In this document: positions 38,501 through 46,697 of the stretch, one piece after another | Position numbering within the stretch: the stretch's first letter is position 1 | Layout: the number at the start of each line of letters is the position of its first letter | Assembly (NCBI RefSeq): GCF_011516735.1 | Contig: NZ_WOSX01000007.1 | Coordinates: 1-64,000, forward strand | Direction: 5' to 3' | Source of the DNA: Acetobacter fallax | Lineage (GTDB): Bacteria; Pseudomonadota; Alphaproteobacteria; Acetobacterales; Acetobacteraceae | DNA length: 64,000 bases | Notes under the pieces: model-generated | The model's input: only the letters and a program-made list of their open reading frames with translations | Told to the model about the DNA's origin: nothing | Database searches by the model: none | Made by a program: the position numbers and the translations under genes

Positions 38501-39046
38501 GCAGGGCAGGGGAATGACCTCATCCTCTTCGCCGAAGACGGCACCACCGAAGTCTGCCGCTTCACCATGCCCCGCCAGCCCCGCGAGGACGGTGAATGCA
38601 TCGCCGACTTCGTCCGCGACGTGGACGACGAACAGCGCGATGTCATCGGCCTCCAGGTCGTCACCGTCGGTCAGAAAGCGTCCGACATCGCCCGTGACTG
38701 GTTCGAACAAAACCGTTACCAGGACTATCTCTATCTCCACGGACTCTCCGTCGAGGTCGCCGAGGCCATGGCCGAATACACCCACAAGCGTATCCGTGCC
38801 GAACTCGGTTTTTCCTCAGAAGATGACCGCGATATGGATAAGCTCCTCAGTCAGGGCTATCGCGGCTCCCGCTACTCCTTCGGCTATCCCGCCTGTCCCC
38901 GTCTGGAAGATCAGGAACCCATCCTGAAACTCCTCGACGCTGAACGCATCGGCGTCTCTCTCTCGGATGGCTACCAGCTCCACCCGGAACAATCCACTTC
39001 GGCACTGGTGATACTCAATCCAAAAGCAAAATACTTCACGGTCTGA
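35531..39046 (+). CDS. metH: Cobalamin-dependent methionine synthase
   Basis: MetH transfers a methyl group from 5-methyl-THF via cobalamin to homocysteine. The 1171-residue protein has all four modules. The homocysteine domain carries its zinc thiolates at Cys229 and Cys295-Cys296 (GLNCATGP, IVGGCCGTS). The pterin-binding domain is at about 345-620 (SIGERCNANGSKKW, DICTAFVGR). The B12 domain has the lower-ligand His740 in DVHDIGKN. The AdoMet reactivation domain has GYPACPRLEDQ and ends at LNPKAKYF. The ATG at 35531 is chosen because DGGMG then falls at the usual distance. Upstream in-frame ATGs at about 35478 would add a non-conserved leader. No B12 riboswitch is visible in front. Confidence 0.96.
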   Translation: MTSARSPRPPLLEALREQVLLCDGGMGSRVQVLDLDTERDYRGQENCTEILNLSRPELIREIHRGYFEAGADMVETNSFGGSPLTLSEFGLQDQAREINRIAATLAREAADSFDDDRHRYVIGSVGPGTKLPSLGNIDYDTLEAGLAEQGRGLIEGGVDAILIETCQDTLQIKAAVNGMKIARAELGTKTPIFVQVTVETTGTLLVGPDIAAAATVIHSLDVDLMGLNCATGPQEMAEHVRWLAENWPGLLSVQPNAGLPELVNGETYYPLSPDEMASWVERFIVEDGLNIVGGCCGTSTPHIAALDAMLRRRAPDGKHRPAPVKRNPTWVPSVASLYSQTPLRQENAYFSIGERCNANGSKKWRELQEANDWDGCVAIGREQAAEGSNALDICTAFVGRNEIAEMDEVIRRFTSSVNAPLVIDSTETPVIESALKLHGGKPIINSINFEDGEHIAHERMKLARKFGAAVVALTIDEVGMAKTPEDKLRIASRLVEFACTQYGLPQSDLMIDPLTFTIATGVEDDRKLGEWTLEGIRLIRERFPDIQIVLGLSNISFGLNPAARAVLNSVFLDHAVKAGMTGAIVHVSKIRPLHLIAEEEVRVAEDLIFDRRTEDYDPLQRLLELFAGRKAADVAKKARAETAPERLKDRIVDGDRKGLEADLEEAMQTMPPLDIINTVLLDGMKVVGELFGSGKMQLPFVLQSAETMKTAVAWLEPHMERKEGQARGTLVLATVKGDVHDIGKNLVDIILTNNGYRVINLGIKIPVADMIEAARTHKADAIGMSGLLVKSTVVMRENLQEISRQGLDLPVILGGAALTRNYVEEDCVTSYAPTGRVVYARDAFDGLTLMDHVVQNKFDDYCAAIAKRREGKASRNTPRTPEVAEERGFGPVDVAAAQKRRHRLTKDEPVITPPFWGPRMIETDTNAVLPFLNKRSLYQFQWGFKKQGRSLDDFLTWADQELRPVLRRMLGLAEADSILTPRASYGYWKAAGQGNDLILFAEDGTTEVCRFTMPRQPREDGECIADFVRDVDDEQRDVIGLQVVTVGQKASDIARDWFEQNRYQDYLYLHGLSVEVAEAMAEYTHKRIRAELGFSSEDDRDMDKLLSQGYRGSRYSFGYPACPRLEDQEPILKLLDAERIGVSLSDGYQLHPEQSTSALVILNPKAKYFTV

Positions 39047-39079
39047 TAACAGATTTTCCTGATATAACGTTGTCAGGAA

Positions 39080-39340
39080 CACTTATCCCAGGACTTTGCC
39101 CCGGAACCCGCCAAAGGCCACAGACCTTTGGAAACCGGCTTATACCAGGGGTGTGAAGACTGACCTGTCGATGAGAGTATCCGGACTCTGCCCGGACCCG
39201 GCAGGGACCGCAGGCCCCTGCACCCCGGTTTATTTATAATAAAATGGTTTCCAGAGATCCCTGACCTTTGGAAACCTGTTTTCTGATCAGCAGATCCGGT
39301 GAATGGATCACCGACCCCTTCCGGGTCCGGGGGTAAATTT
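39080..39340. repeat. Intergenic multi-hairpin repeat, copy 7
   Basis: After metH a diverged copy shows CCAGGACTTTGCCCCGGAAC, CCAAAGGCCACAGACCTTTG, then a reversed half with TGTGAAGACTGACCTGTCGA, GACTCTGCCCGGACC, GCAGGGACCGCAGGCCCCTG and an AT-rich spacer. Its end runs up to the left inverted repeat of the AT-rich islet. The following 39364-39720 is gene-free: it changes from GC-rich to AT-rich and shows no feature I can name. Confidence 0.75.
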
Positions 39341-39349
39341 TTGGTGACG

Positions 39350-39363
39350 ATACCGTTTGCAAA
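39350..39363 (+). repeat. Left inverted repeat bounding the AT-rich islet
   Basis: ATACCGTTTGCAAA here is the exact reverse complement of TTTGCAAACGGTAT at 41745-41758. The similarity continues more weakly for about 20 further bases inside the AAATTT-rich side. The two copies bracket a 2.4-kb AT-rich segment with the XRE-ImmA and DUF4411 genes, so they are candidate ends of a mobile or horizontally acquired unit. Confidence 0.5.
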
Positions 39364-39720
39364 CACGATTGATGAGGACATCGTTGATCCGCCTTCGGGA
39401 AGGGTTACCGGAAGCGGACCAGGCCCGGAGAGAAGAGACTGGCGGCTTACGCCTCAAGGCGGACATACGTGTCGACGACCAGCTTTTCGCATAACGGATA
39501 TGGCCAAAAATATATCTTCCCGGAGAGCTGAAAGACTGCACAGTCTCTTATGGACGAGGGATTACACTTGGCTCTAAGTCTTCCCGCAACTTCACGGAGA
39601 TGGAAATGGTTGACAACTTCGACATAAAATGTTCGGACGACAAGGTCTAAACCTCGTTTAAGGTGTCAAAGTTATCTGTTGCGTGTACACTTTAAGAAGG
39701 AATTTGCTTTTGAGCGGAAA

Positions 39721-40884
39721 ATGTCCAAGGCTCTGATAAATAAAGATATTGTTTCTTGGGCTCTGCGTCGTGCAGGTGTTTCTGAGGCTGAACTCGCGGA
39801 TCGACTAAACATTCGCGAAGAGAAAGTCGTGTCTTGGACACTTGGGAATGACCATCCGACGTTCATCCAAGCTCAGACTGCTGCAAAAGTTCTCGGCATA
39901 CCGTTTGGTTACTTTTATCTGCAAAAACCACCCGAGGAAGACCTTCCTCTCATGGATTTCCGCACAGTAGGTAGTGTCGGGCGGAATTTGGATGTGAATA
40001 CCAAAAATCTTCTACAAGACATTTTATATAAGAGAGACTGGTTCAAGGAATATAGAGTACAACAGGGGTATGAAAAGGTTTCCTTCATAGGAAGCGCATC
40101 TCAGGACATGCCACCAGAACTAGTCGCAAAAATGATCTCTCAAACACTGAGTTTAGGACCCAGGCCCCAAAAGGGGACCTTCGAAGAATACCTGAAGTTC
40201 TTAGTTGCTCAGGCAGAAAATGCCGGAATCTGGGTCATGAGAACTAGTATGGTGGGCAACAACACACATCGGCCATTGAGTGTTAATATGTTCAGGGGAG
40301 TTGCAATTAGCGATCCCTTGGTTCCACTTATTCTTATCAATAGCAGGGATGTAAAATCGGCTCAGATTTTCACACTTGCGCACGAACTTGCACACTTGTG
40401 GCTTGGAGAATCTGGCATTTCCAATGTTGATTTAGGAGCTCCTCGGCGGGACCGTGTGGCCGGAATTGAAGCTTTTTGCAATAAGGTTGCAGCTGAAATA
40501 CTTACCCCCAAGAATGAGTTTCTTGAGCATTGGCGCCGACATACTTCTCTTAATGAGCAGGTCGACGAATTGGCGGGGATGTTTAAAGTAAGTCGCGTGG
40601 TAATTGCTCGTCGTGCATTGGATTGTAGGCTTATTAGCTACGAAGAATATTCGACGTTCTATCAGAGAGAACAGGCCAGATGGGATGATGAAGCCGAAAA
40701 ACGTAAAGATAAAAGCGGTTCTGTACCTCAGCATGTGATGTTGCCGATCCGATACGGACGGAGCTTTACACGTTCTGTACTGACTGAGGCCGTTCGAGGG
40801 ACAATGTTACTTCGTGAAGCGGCTTCTTTACTGGGCGCTAAACCGAGTAAAATGAAAGCCATTTACAACAAGCTGCAGGCGTAA
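39721..40884 (+). CDS. XRE-type regulator fused to an ImmA/IrrE zinc metalloprotease domain
   Basis: The 387-residue protein has a Cro/XRE-like DNA-binding domain at about residues 10-65 (LRRAGVSEAELADRLNIREE), a middle linker, and an ImmA/IrrE (COG2856) protease domain around 160-300 with the zinc motif HELAHLW (His221, Glu222, His225). A further C-terminal segment of about 80 residues includes a second helix-turn-helix-like stretch (LREAASLLGAKPSKM). Such proteins act as antitoxins or repressors in toxin-antitoxin-like pairs and phage-type modules, or cleave repressors under stress. The start ATG at 39721 follows GAGCGG. Base composition is clearly more AT-rich than the neighbours, a sign of transfer. 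The DUF4411 gene follows after 1 base. Confidence 0.85.
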   Translation: MSKALINKDIVSWALRRAGVSEAELADRLNIREEKVVSWTLGNDHPTFIQAQTAAKVLGIPFGYFYLQKPPEEDLPLMDFRTVGSVGRNLDVNTKNLLQDILYKRDWFKEYRVQQGYEKVSFIGSASQDMPPELVAKMISQTLSLGPRPQKGTFEEYLKFLVAQAENAGIWVMRTSMVGNNTHRPLSVNMFRGVAISDPLVPLILINSRDVKSAQIFTLAHELAHLWLGESGISNVDLGAPRRDRVAGIEAFCNKVAAEILTPKNEFLEHWRRHTSLNEQVDELAGMFKVSRVVIARRALDCRLISYEEYSTFYQREQARWDDEAEKRKDKSGSVPQHVMLPIRYGRSFTRSVLTEAVRGTMLLREAASLLGAKPSKMKAIYNKLQA

Positions 40885-40885
40885 A

Positions 40886-41371
40886 GTGTATCTGATAGAC
40901 AGTAATATTTTTATTGAGGCGAAGAATAGGTACTACGCGTTTGACTTAGTGCCTTCCTTCTGGACGTTTCTCGATACAGCTTTCGCGGGCACCGATGTGC
41001 GCTCTATTGATATGGTTTACGCCGAACTGGCCAACGGCACGGACGAGCTAGCGGATTGGGTGAAAGCTAGACAAAGCTCCTCTGTTTTTTTGGATGTGTC
41101 TGATACTGCTACCCAAGGAGTTTATGGGACAATTGTTAACGCCTTAAACGCTAGCACTAATTATAAATCCCCCGGAATAGCTCACTTTCTCAGCGGGGCC
41201 GATCCGTGGATCGTAGCAAAAGCCAAAGTAATCAATGCCACCGTCGTGACGCACGAGCTTTATGATCCTGCATGCAAGAAAAGAGTGCCGCTTGGTAACG
41301 TTTGCCATGACCAAGGCGTACCTTTCATAAATACGTTCGATTTCTTGAGGACGCGAGGCATTACATTTTAA
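40886..41371 (+). CDS. DUF4411 family protein, PIN-like putative toxin
   Basis: The 161-residue protein starts MYLIDSNIFIEAKNRYY, with an N-terminal Asp typical of PIN-fold nucleases, has YAELANGTDELADWV with an acidic pair, GADPWIVAKAK with another Asp, and VVTHELYDP near the C-terminus. These are the DUF4411 marks. PIN-like toxins cut RNA using an acidic cluster and a metal ion; activity here is inferred. The GTG start lies 1 base after the stop of the XRE-ImmA gene, so the two are translated together, with the presumed antitoxin first. Base composition is AT-rich like its partner. Confidence 0.8.
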   Translation: MYLIDSNIFIEAKNRYYAFDLVPSFWTFLDTAFAGTDVRSIDMVYAELANGTDELADWVKARQSSSVFLDVSDTATQGVYGTIVNALNASTNYKSPGIAHFLSGADPWIVAKAKVINATVVTHELYDPACKKRVPLGNVCHDQGVPFINTFDFLRTRGITF

Positions 41372-41786
41372 AAATTCGGCGCCTTTGGTGACGAATTACA
41401 ACATCAAAGATGCAAATAAATGGTTTAAGAAACACTCTTTTACGATCGAGTTGGGATATTAACTCATTGATGATGTTGTGAGTAGAAACACCAGAATAGA
41501 GGTTTTTAGAAGCCTCCACATCCCATTTATGCGATTCCACTCTCAAACCCGGACCTTCCGTTCCCCCCCAACTCAGCCATCCGGAAAATCCACCTCAATG
41601 TCCGCTTCCGGGAAATGGACTGTCCTGCCTGAATGACAGGAACGGGCGCATGGCGCCCAACACCACTCCTTGCAGGATGCCCCCTTCCGGAACTGCAAGC
41701 CAGGACTCCGGCCTGTTGTTGATCTGGCGTCCCAGGCCGTCTTATTTGCAAACGGTATAATCGCTAAATTTTTACGCAGGTCGATA
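41372..41786. other. Gene-free right flank of the islet
   Basis: These 415 bases separate the DUF4411 gene from the next gene, which is on the opposite strand. Bases up to about 41530 are AT-rich, and a minus-strand frame of about 60 codons there has no recognisable product. From 41530 the composition returns to GC-rich. No repeat of the main family and no intact IS was found. Confidence 0.5.
41745..41758 (-). repeat. Right inverted repeat bounding the AT-rich islet
   Basis: TTTGCAAACGGTAT is the exact inverted partner of the sequence at 39350-39363. It lies 29 bases from the 3' end of the following minus-strand glycosyltransferase gene. The bases after it (AATCGCTAAATTTTTAC) also resemble, less exactly, those next to the left copy. 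Confidence 0.5.
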
Positions 41787-43292
41787 TTACAGGAAGGGAT
41801 GAAGAAGCCCCGGAACATAATGCATGATCTGATTCCGTACCGCAGGAGAAATGGAATACATCACACGCAGAAACTCATCCGGTGTCGGTTCGGCCGGGGA
41901 GAAGATGATCCAGGCGAGAATATCGTCCATGGTGCTTCCCATCTCCGGTCTGAAAGGAAGAGCATAATGGACCGCAGGGTAATCATGCCCCGTTACCGTT
42001 TCAAATGTGACGTGTTCCCACGTATTCGCCACATGACGATCCACAGCGACTGTGCCCTGACTGTCGCCCGGCTCCAGGAACGATGTATAGAAATTGCTGA
42101 GGGGATTAAGAAGCGCGTTCTGGTGGCCGTCCCCGGCAGACGGCATGAAACGGTAAATCAGTTCGCTGGCGACCCGCTCATCGCAATCCATACGCAGCAG
42201 AAGCTGCTGCCCTCCGGGAATGAAAAACGTAATCAGGTCGGGTGTTGAAGGGAAAATCGCACCGAAAACAGGGACGTAACCATATTTTGCAGCTTCATCC
42301 TCTGATGTATGCAGCACATGTCCTGTCGTGCGCGAGCAATACATGAACGTGTCGAAATGGCTGCGAACACGAACAATCCGGGGTGCTTCCGTCGCCCAGG
42401 CATGGTCATGGCTCACGGCAGTCGCAGGCAGACGGAGCGAAGTCCGGAGATGCGTAATGGCCGAACACACCATCCGGAAGTAAACCGGGGCAAGACGCTC
42501 CTGAACCCTGGCAATCAGGCGCAGAGGTTCGGAATCCGTTTCATCGTTGCGGTCGAAATGGGTCCAGTATCCCTGTGAATCGGAAAGATCCGCGTTCAGA
42601 CGACGCTTAATGCGCTGAATGTAATGCTCCATGCTGCGACAGATGAAATGCATGATGAAGCCATCAGACCAGTCGATATCCTGAACCGGACTGTTATGCC
42701 TGACAAAACTGCCGTCAGGCCGCACATAGCGTTCCGTAGGCACGTCAAACCAGTGTGGATTGAGGTAAGTGCTGCCCATTTTTTCCGGGCGGACAAAGCT
42801 TTTGACAAGTCCGTTATCACCGAGTTCAGCCGTTGAATGCCGTGTGAAGGCCTCAACAGCGGTCACCCGGGGGCGCACGACCCGATTGGCGCTGCCATAA
42901 ATGCGCCAGGAAAAAGCAACTCCGTCAGCATGAGAAAAATTCGACAGGAAAGCCGGCAGGCTGTCCGAGTGGCGAAGATACAGATATTCGTCGCCGTCAA
43001 GAAAACCAAGCCAGTCAAATTTCCCGCGACATTCTTCCGCCGTTGCCATGAAACAGTCACGCTGGCGAAGATAGAAATCCGGCTGGCCAGCCGGATCTGT
43101 CCTGGTGGCCCGAATATCGTAACACTGAGCCGCCGCCTGAATGATTTCCCACGTTCCGTCTGATGAATGGTCGTCGTGGATGAAAATCGTTTTGACACCC
43201 AGAGCCACGTGCCAGCAAATCCAGCCTGCGATATCAGAGAATTCGTTCTTGACGAAAAGAGCGATTGCGACAGACGGGAGAGACGAATTCAT
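41787..43292 (-). CDS. Glycosyltransferase family 2 (Glyco_tranf_2_4-like)
   Basis: The 501-residue protein starts VAIALFVKNEFSDIAGWICW, the entry motif of GT2 enzymes of the Glyco_tranf_2_4 group, then HDDHSSDGTWE, and FDWLGFLDGDEYLYL with the metal-binding DGD. It continues with conserved SWRIYGSA and PHWFDV and an MHFICRSMEHYIQRIKRR helix. There is no membrane segment, so it is cytosolic or peripheral. The C-terminal 200 residues are not recognisable. The sugar and acceptor are unknown. The gene stands alone next to the AT-rich islet, with no operon partner. Confidence 0.8.
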   Translation of the reverse strand: MNSSLPSVAIALFVKNEFSDIAGWICWHVALGVKTIFIHDDHSSDGTWEIIQAAAQCYDIRATRTDPAGQPDFYLRQRDCFMATAEECRGKFDWLGFLDGDEYLYLRHSDSLPAFLSNFSHADGVAFSWRIYGSANRVVRPRVTAVEAFTRHSTAELGDNGLVKSFVRPEKMGSTYLNPHWFDVPTERYVRPDGSFVRHNSPVQDIDWSDGFIMHFICRSMEHYIQRIKRRLNADLSDSQGYWTHFDRNDETDSEPLRLIARVQERLAPVYFRMVCSAITHLRTSLRLPATAVSHDHAWATEAPRIVRVRSHFDTFMYCSRTTGHVLHTSEDEAAKYGYVPVFGAIFPSTPDLITFFIPGGQQLLLRMDCDERVASELIYRFMPSAGDGHQNALLNPLSNFYTSFLEPGDSQGTVAVDRHVANTWEHVTFETVTGHDYPAVHYALPFRPEMGSTMDDILAWIIFSPAEPTPDEFLRVMYSISPAVRNQIMHYVPGLLHPFL

Positions 43293-43539
43293 AAAGGACA
43301 GACCTATCCACGTAGTTGGTTTGTTGAGTCATTTTATGATGAAAGCTCTGTCCGCGCTACGCACGGATCATCAGTTGACGACAGAACATCCGGAAAAATA
43401 TCATTATTTTTTCATCACAATTTATCAGAAGGTATCCTGATCTGATAACAGTCGCAACAGGACTGCTCAGGCCCCTGAACAGTTCATCAGTTTTATGGCG
43501 TGTCCCGGAAGTTCATCTGAATTTCATGAACAATACCCG

Positions 43540-43700
43540 AGGTTGTGAAGACTGACCTGTCGATGAGAGCATCCGGGCTCCGCCCGGACCCGACAGGGAC
43601 CGCAGGCCCCTGCACCCGGTTTGATTCATAATAAAATGGTTTCCAAAGGTCTGTGACCTTTGGTGGGTTCCAGGGCAAAGCCCTGCCAGTCCCGCCTCTC
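43540..43700. repeat. Intergenic multi-hairpin repeat, copy 8 (reverse orientation)
   Basis: The 560-base gap holds one copy: TGTGAAGACTGACCTGTCGA, CGGGCTCCGCCCGG, GCAGGGACCGCAGGCCCCTG, an AT-rich spacer, CAAAGGTCTGTGACCTTTG and CAGGGCAAAGCCCTG. About 20 bases later TTTTTGAAACAGCCTTT resembles one end of the inverted-repeat element at 50287-50430. The rest (43293-43539, 43745-43855) shows nothing recognisable. Confidence 0.85.
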
Positions 43701-43855
43701 AGGGACGCACGCCGTCAGGAGAGAGGTTTTTGAAACAGCCTTTCAGCCCCGCTCTCCCTGCACGTCATGAAGATCAGATCAGCGCTATGTCCAGCCGCTC
43801 ATCCGGATATAATTGTCAGGAAACAGCGTGATTTAACCATAAGCCGGGACTATTC

Positions 43856-45511
43856 ATGATGAAGCGACTGACCGTCCTGACTACATTTCTTCTGGCGTCG
43901 ACCGCTGCCATCGGAGTGATCGGCGAACACCCGGATCTCGTGACGAATGTTGTCAGAAACAGCGTCCGCACTGCATCCGCCGCGCCGAATGACGCACTGA
44001 CTGTCAATGAAGGAATGAATGTCGGCTCCCTCCCCGCTCAGGGCGCGGAAGGCGGCAACTGGCCCGCCCGGCCCCGCGCGGCATTCTTCGATAATTTCAA
44101 AGATGTTGCCTCCTCTCCCCGCACCATTCACCTCGGCGGCCTGCAGGATCACGCGGATGCCTATGTAAACCTGCTGGGAATGGAAATGGGCCATTCAGAC
44201 AATTCAGGCGCGATCCTCACCGTTCAGGATGCAAACACATCGTTCTATTCCAACCGGAACGGCGCAGGCCTGACCGATGGCGTGCTGGAATTTACCAAGA
44301 CGAACAACAACGCGCCCCGTCTGGAAGCAGGTTCCGATATCGCGAACCCGGACGGTAAAAAACGGGCGGTGACATTCACAAAAACCGGTTTTTCCGTCTC
44401 CCCGGCCTTCGATGCTTACCAGATGTCGCTCATCCAGGGCGCGGGCCGGATCCGCGTTTATACAAACTGGAAAAACGGCAACAATAATCCCCCCGTCAGA
44501 AATGGTCTGGCGCATCCCAATGAATATTTTGCTTATCTCGATGCGGATTCAGCCGTCACGTCCGGCAGCGGAGACTCGTCCGTCACGACATTTAACGTCA
44601 TGACAGACGATGATTCCGGCGCCCCGGGCTGGAGGACAGAGAACAGCCCCGATGCAGTCTCCGCCCCTCCCGGCCGGAATCCAGGAGATACGATCGATAA
44701 TACGTCAGATACAACATCGCACGCACCGGGCCTCGTCTGGCATTATTCACACCCGGCCGTTTTTATCGGCATGGCGGATCACAAATTCATCCATAACGAT
44801 ATGGCGCAGTTCATTCCCGGTAACGACAGCATCAGTCGGGAGATGACAGGCGTGGAATACGATCTTCTGGCCGTACAGAATAAAGATTACCAATACAAAA
44901 TCAGCGGAATTACTGTAAACGCAAGCGGAAACGGGCATAAACTGACAGAAGACAGTGTCGATATGGTGCTTGCCGGCGTCATTCCGCACCATCTTGAAAT
45001 ATGGGACAGTTGCGAAACACAGGCCATCGAGACATCGGGCTTCGTCGTTCCCGGCGCATGTAACACCCGGACACCCAATTCCGGCTATGTGATGGGCCAG
45101 TTCAACGGCAGAAGCTACAATGGCCACCGCATCTCACTGTCATTCGCCAATCTCGTCCGTTCAAATCCGTCAGTGGACTGGACCAGTAATGTCCCCGCCC
45201 TGATCGCGTCGATAGACGGAGACGGGAACAACCCCCTCTCCGCCGGAAGCGGGCAGGGCGGGATCAAATGGAACCAGGACGGTGATGCCGGATCGGTATC
45301 CCTCTGTGGCGGTGAATTCGCAAAGAACTGCGGCCTCACCGTATCAGGCACAGGAACCGTGAAGACGACCGCGCTGGTCGTGCCCTTCGGAACACCCTCC
45401 TCCTCCTCGACGCCCTGTGAGCGCGGGCAGATAGAAGTGGATGACAGATATACCTACACCTGCGTTGCCCGGAACAAATGGCACCGGGCCAGCAACGGTT
45501 CATCGTGGTAA
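43856..45511 (+). CDS. Large exported protein of unknown function with a tail-fibre-like C-terminal motif
   Basis: The 551-residue protein has a signal peptide (MMKRLTVLTTFLLASTAAIG). The mature part is rich in Asn, Ser, Gly and Asp with many short beta strands. No catalytic motif is seen. The last 40 residues (TPCERGQIEVDDRYTYTCVARN, ending RASNGSSW, with a Cys pair) match a short C-terminal module, of the type C-x2-GQ-x-E-x-D-x3-YTYVC-x-W, often found at the end of large structural or tail-fibre-like surface proteins. A secreted or surface structural role is inferred. It follows a repeat copy and has its own promoter region. Confidence 0.6.
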   Translation: MMKRLTVLTTFLLASTAAIGVIGEHPDLVTNVVRNSVRTASAAPNDALTVNEGMNVGSLPAQGAEGGNWPARPRAAFFDNFKDVASSPRTIHLGGLQDHADAYVNLLGMEMGHSDNSGAILTVQDANTSFYSNRNGAGLTDGVLEFTKTNNNAPRLEAGSDIANPDGKKRAVTFTKTGFSVSPAFDAYQMSLIQGAGRIRVYTNWKNGNNNPPVRNGLAHPNEYFAYLDADSAVTSGSGDSSVTTFNVMTDDDSGAPGWRTENSPDAVSAPPGRNPGDTIDNTSDTTSHAPGLVWHYSHPAVFIGMADHKFIHNDMAQFIPGNDSISREMTGVEYDLLAVQNKDYQYKISGITVNASGNGHKLTEDSVDMVLAGVIPHHLEIWDSCETQAIETSGFVVPGACNTRTPNSGYVMGQFNGRSYNGHRISLSFANLVRSNPSVDWTSNVPALIASIDGDGNNPLSAGSGQGGIKWNQDGDAGSVSLCGGEFAKNCGLTVSGTGTVKTTALVVPFGTPSSSSTPCERGQIEVDDRYTYTCVARNKWHRASNGSSW

Positions 45512-45850
45512 AGGCGAACGGGGCACGACGCAGCGTCCCGTCTTCATGCCGGATTACAAGCGCAAAACCTCTGAAATACGCTGTTTACGTTCCGGACTAA
45601 AAACAAAAATGTCCATAACATTCTGGAATCAGCGTCGAAATCCTTCCGTCCCCGCATCACTCCAATACCCGTCGGAAAAGAAAAACCTCTGGCCCGGAGC
45701 AGAGGGGACACGTCTTTTTCACCGCACAGAAAACCCCGGAGCAGCACTGTCCCGGATCACAGCAACGCCGAAAAAGGATCACCCCACCTCATGACCCCGG
45801 ACCGGAGCGGTTCAGGAAGCCATAAGTCTCCCTGAACCATCCACCCCGCG
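45512..45850. other. Gene-free stretch between convergent genes
   Basis: These 339 bases lie between the exported-protein gene and the oppositely oriented dsbA-like gene. The only structures noticed are a weak hairpin CCTCTG/CAGAGG near 45690 and an 8-bp dyad GGTTCAGG...CCTGAACC at 45809-45838, which could end transcription from the dsbA side. No coding signal is seen. Confidence 0.5.
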
Positions 45851-46627
45851 TCAGCGCCCCGTCGCAGCCGCTTTCAGCGCGTTCTTAAGGTCGTCAAGAC
45901 CAGCCGCGCCCGGAATGATCATCTTCTCGTCGATCACGAATGTCGGCGTTCCGTCCACTCCGATCTTCTGCGCCAGCGCAAGATTTTCACGCATCGCACT
46001 GGCCACGTCCGCGCTCTTCATGTCCCGTTCCAGACGGTCCGCATCCAGGCCAGCCGACCCGGCCAGCGTGCGAATACGCGCGACAGACGGTGTCTCGCTG
46101 TCGTTCATCAGCGCGTGCTGGAGCTTCATATAGCCACCCTGCAACGCGGCCGCGAGCAGCGCCTGTGCCTCAAGCTGACTGCCGGCACCAAGAACCGGAA
46201 TAACCTTCTCGATCAGCTTCAGGCCGGGCTCTTCCGCAACCAGCCGGTCAAGATCGGGAAGAACCTTGCGGCAATACGGGCACCGCGGATCATAGAACTC
46301 AACAATCGTCTGCGTCCCGTGCGGATTGCCGAGAACAACATCCGTCGAACTCCCCGCCAGCTTCGCATGGTTCTCGCGCACGACTTTCAGCGCATCGGCC
46401 TGTTTGGTGGCCTCGCTCTGCGCCCGGAGCGTCGTGATCGCATCAGCCAGGATCGACGGATCGGTCTTCAGCGCCTGCCGCACGATCGAGACGATCTCCT
46501 GCCGCTGCGCGGCAGTGAACGTCTCATCCGCCCGGGCGGAAACGCTGGCCAGAAGGCCGGAGGAGGCGAGGGCAAGCGCGGGCAGGGCGACCGCACGGCC
46601 AAAAAAAGTGCGAAGAAAGGATGTCAT
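45851..46627 (-). CDS. DsbA-family periplasmic thiol:disulfide oxidoreductase
   Basis: The 258-residue protein has a signal peptide (about residues 1-33, ending SARA), a helical N-terminal extension of about 60 residues, and a thioredoxin fold with the active-site Cys116-Pro-Tyr-Cys119 (FYDPRCPYC). The cis-proline loop is GTPTFVID near 226. This build, with DUF-like helices before the DsbA domain, resembles the ScsC/BdbD-type group rather than classical DsbA; such proteins either oxidise or isomerise disulfides. It may be paired with a membrane partner elsewhere. It is close to the acid phosphatase gene on the same strand, with 70 bases between them. Confidence 0.85.
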   Translation of the reverse strand: MTSFLRTFFGRAVALPALALASSGLLASVSARADETFTAAQRQEIVSIVRQALKTDPSILADAITTLRAQSEATKQADALKVVRENHAKLAGSSTDVVLGNPHGTQTIVEFYDPRCPYCRKVLPDLDRLVAEEPGLKLIEKVIPVLGAGSQLEAQALLAAALQGGYMKLQHALMNDSETPSVARIRTLAGSAGLDADRLERDMKSADVASAMRENLALAQKIGVDGTPTFVIDEKMIIPGAAGLDDLKNALKAAATGR

Positions 46628-46697
46628 CCCCGGAGCTCTACCTCAGCCACGCCCGGTTGTGAATGTCAGACCGCCCTCAGAAGACCGTCCGCCAATG

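Noticed and set aside
35612-38785. Minus-strand open frame of more than 1000 codons across metH
   Set aside because: It is the antisense shadow of a strongly biased GC-rich gene; its protein is made of acidic, Gly- and Phe-rich low-complexity sequence with no known motif, while metH on the plus strand shows all four domains.
39364-39720. Possible gene remnant between the left inverted repeat and the XRE-ImmA gene
   Set aside because: Short frames are open on both strands but none shows a recognisable motif or ribosome site.
43856-45511. The exported protein as cargo of the type I exporter
   Set aside because: It has a Sec-type N-terminal signal peptide and no glycine-rich RTX repeats, and it lies 9 kb from the exporter genes.
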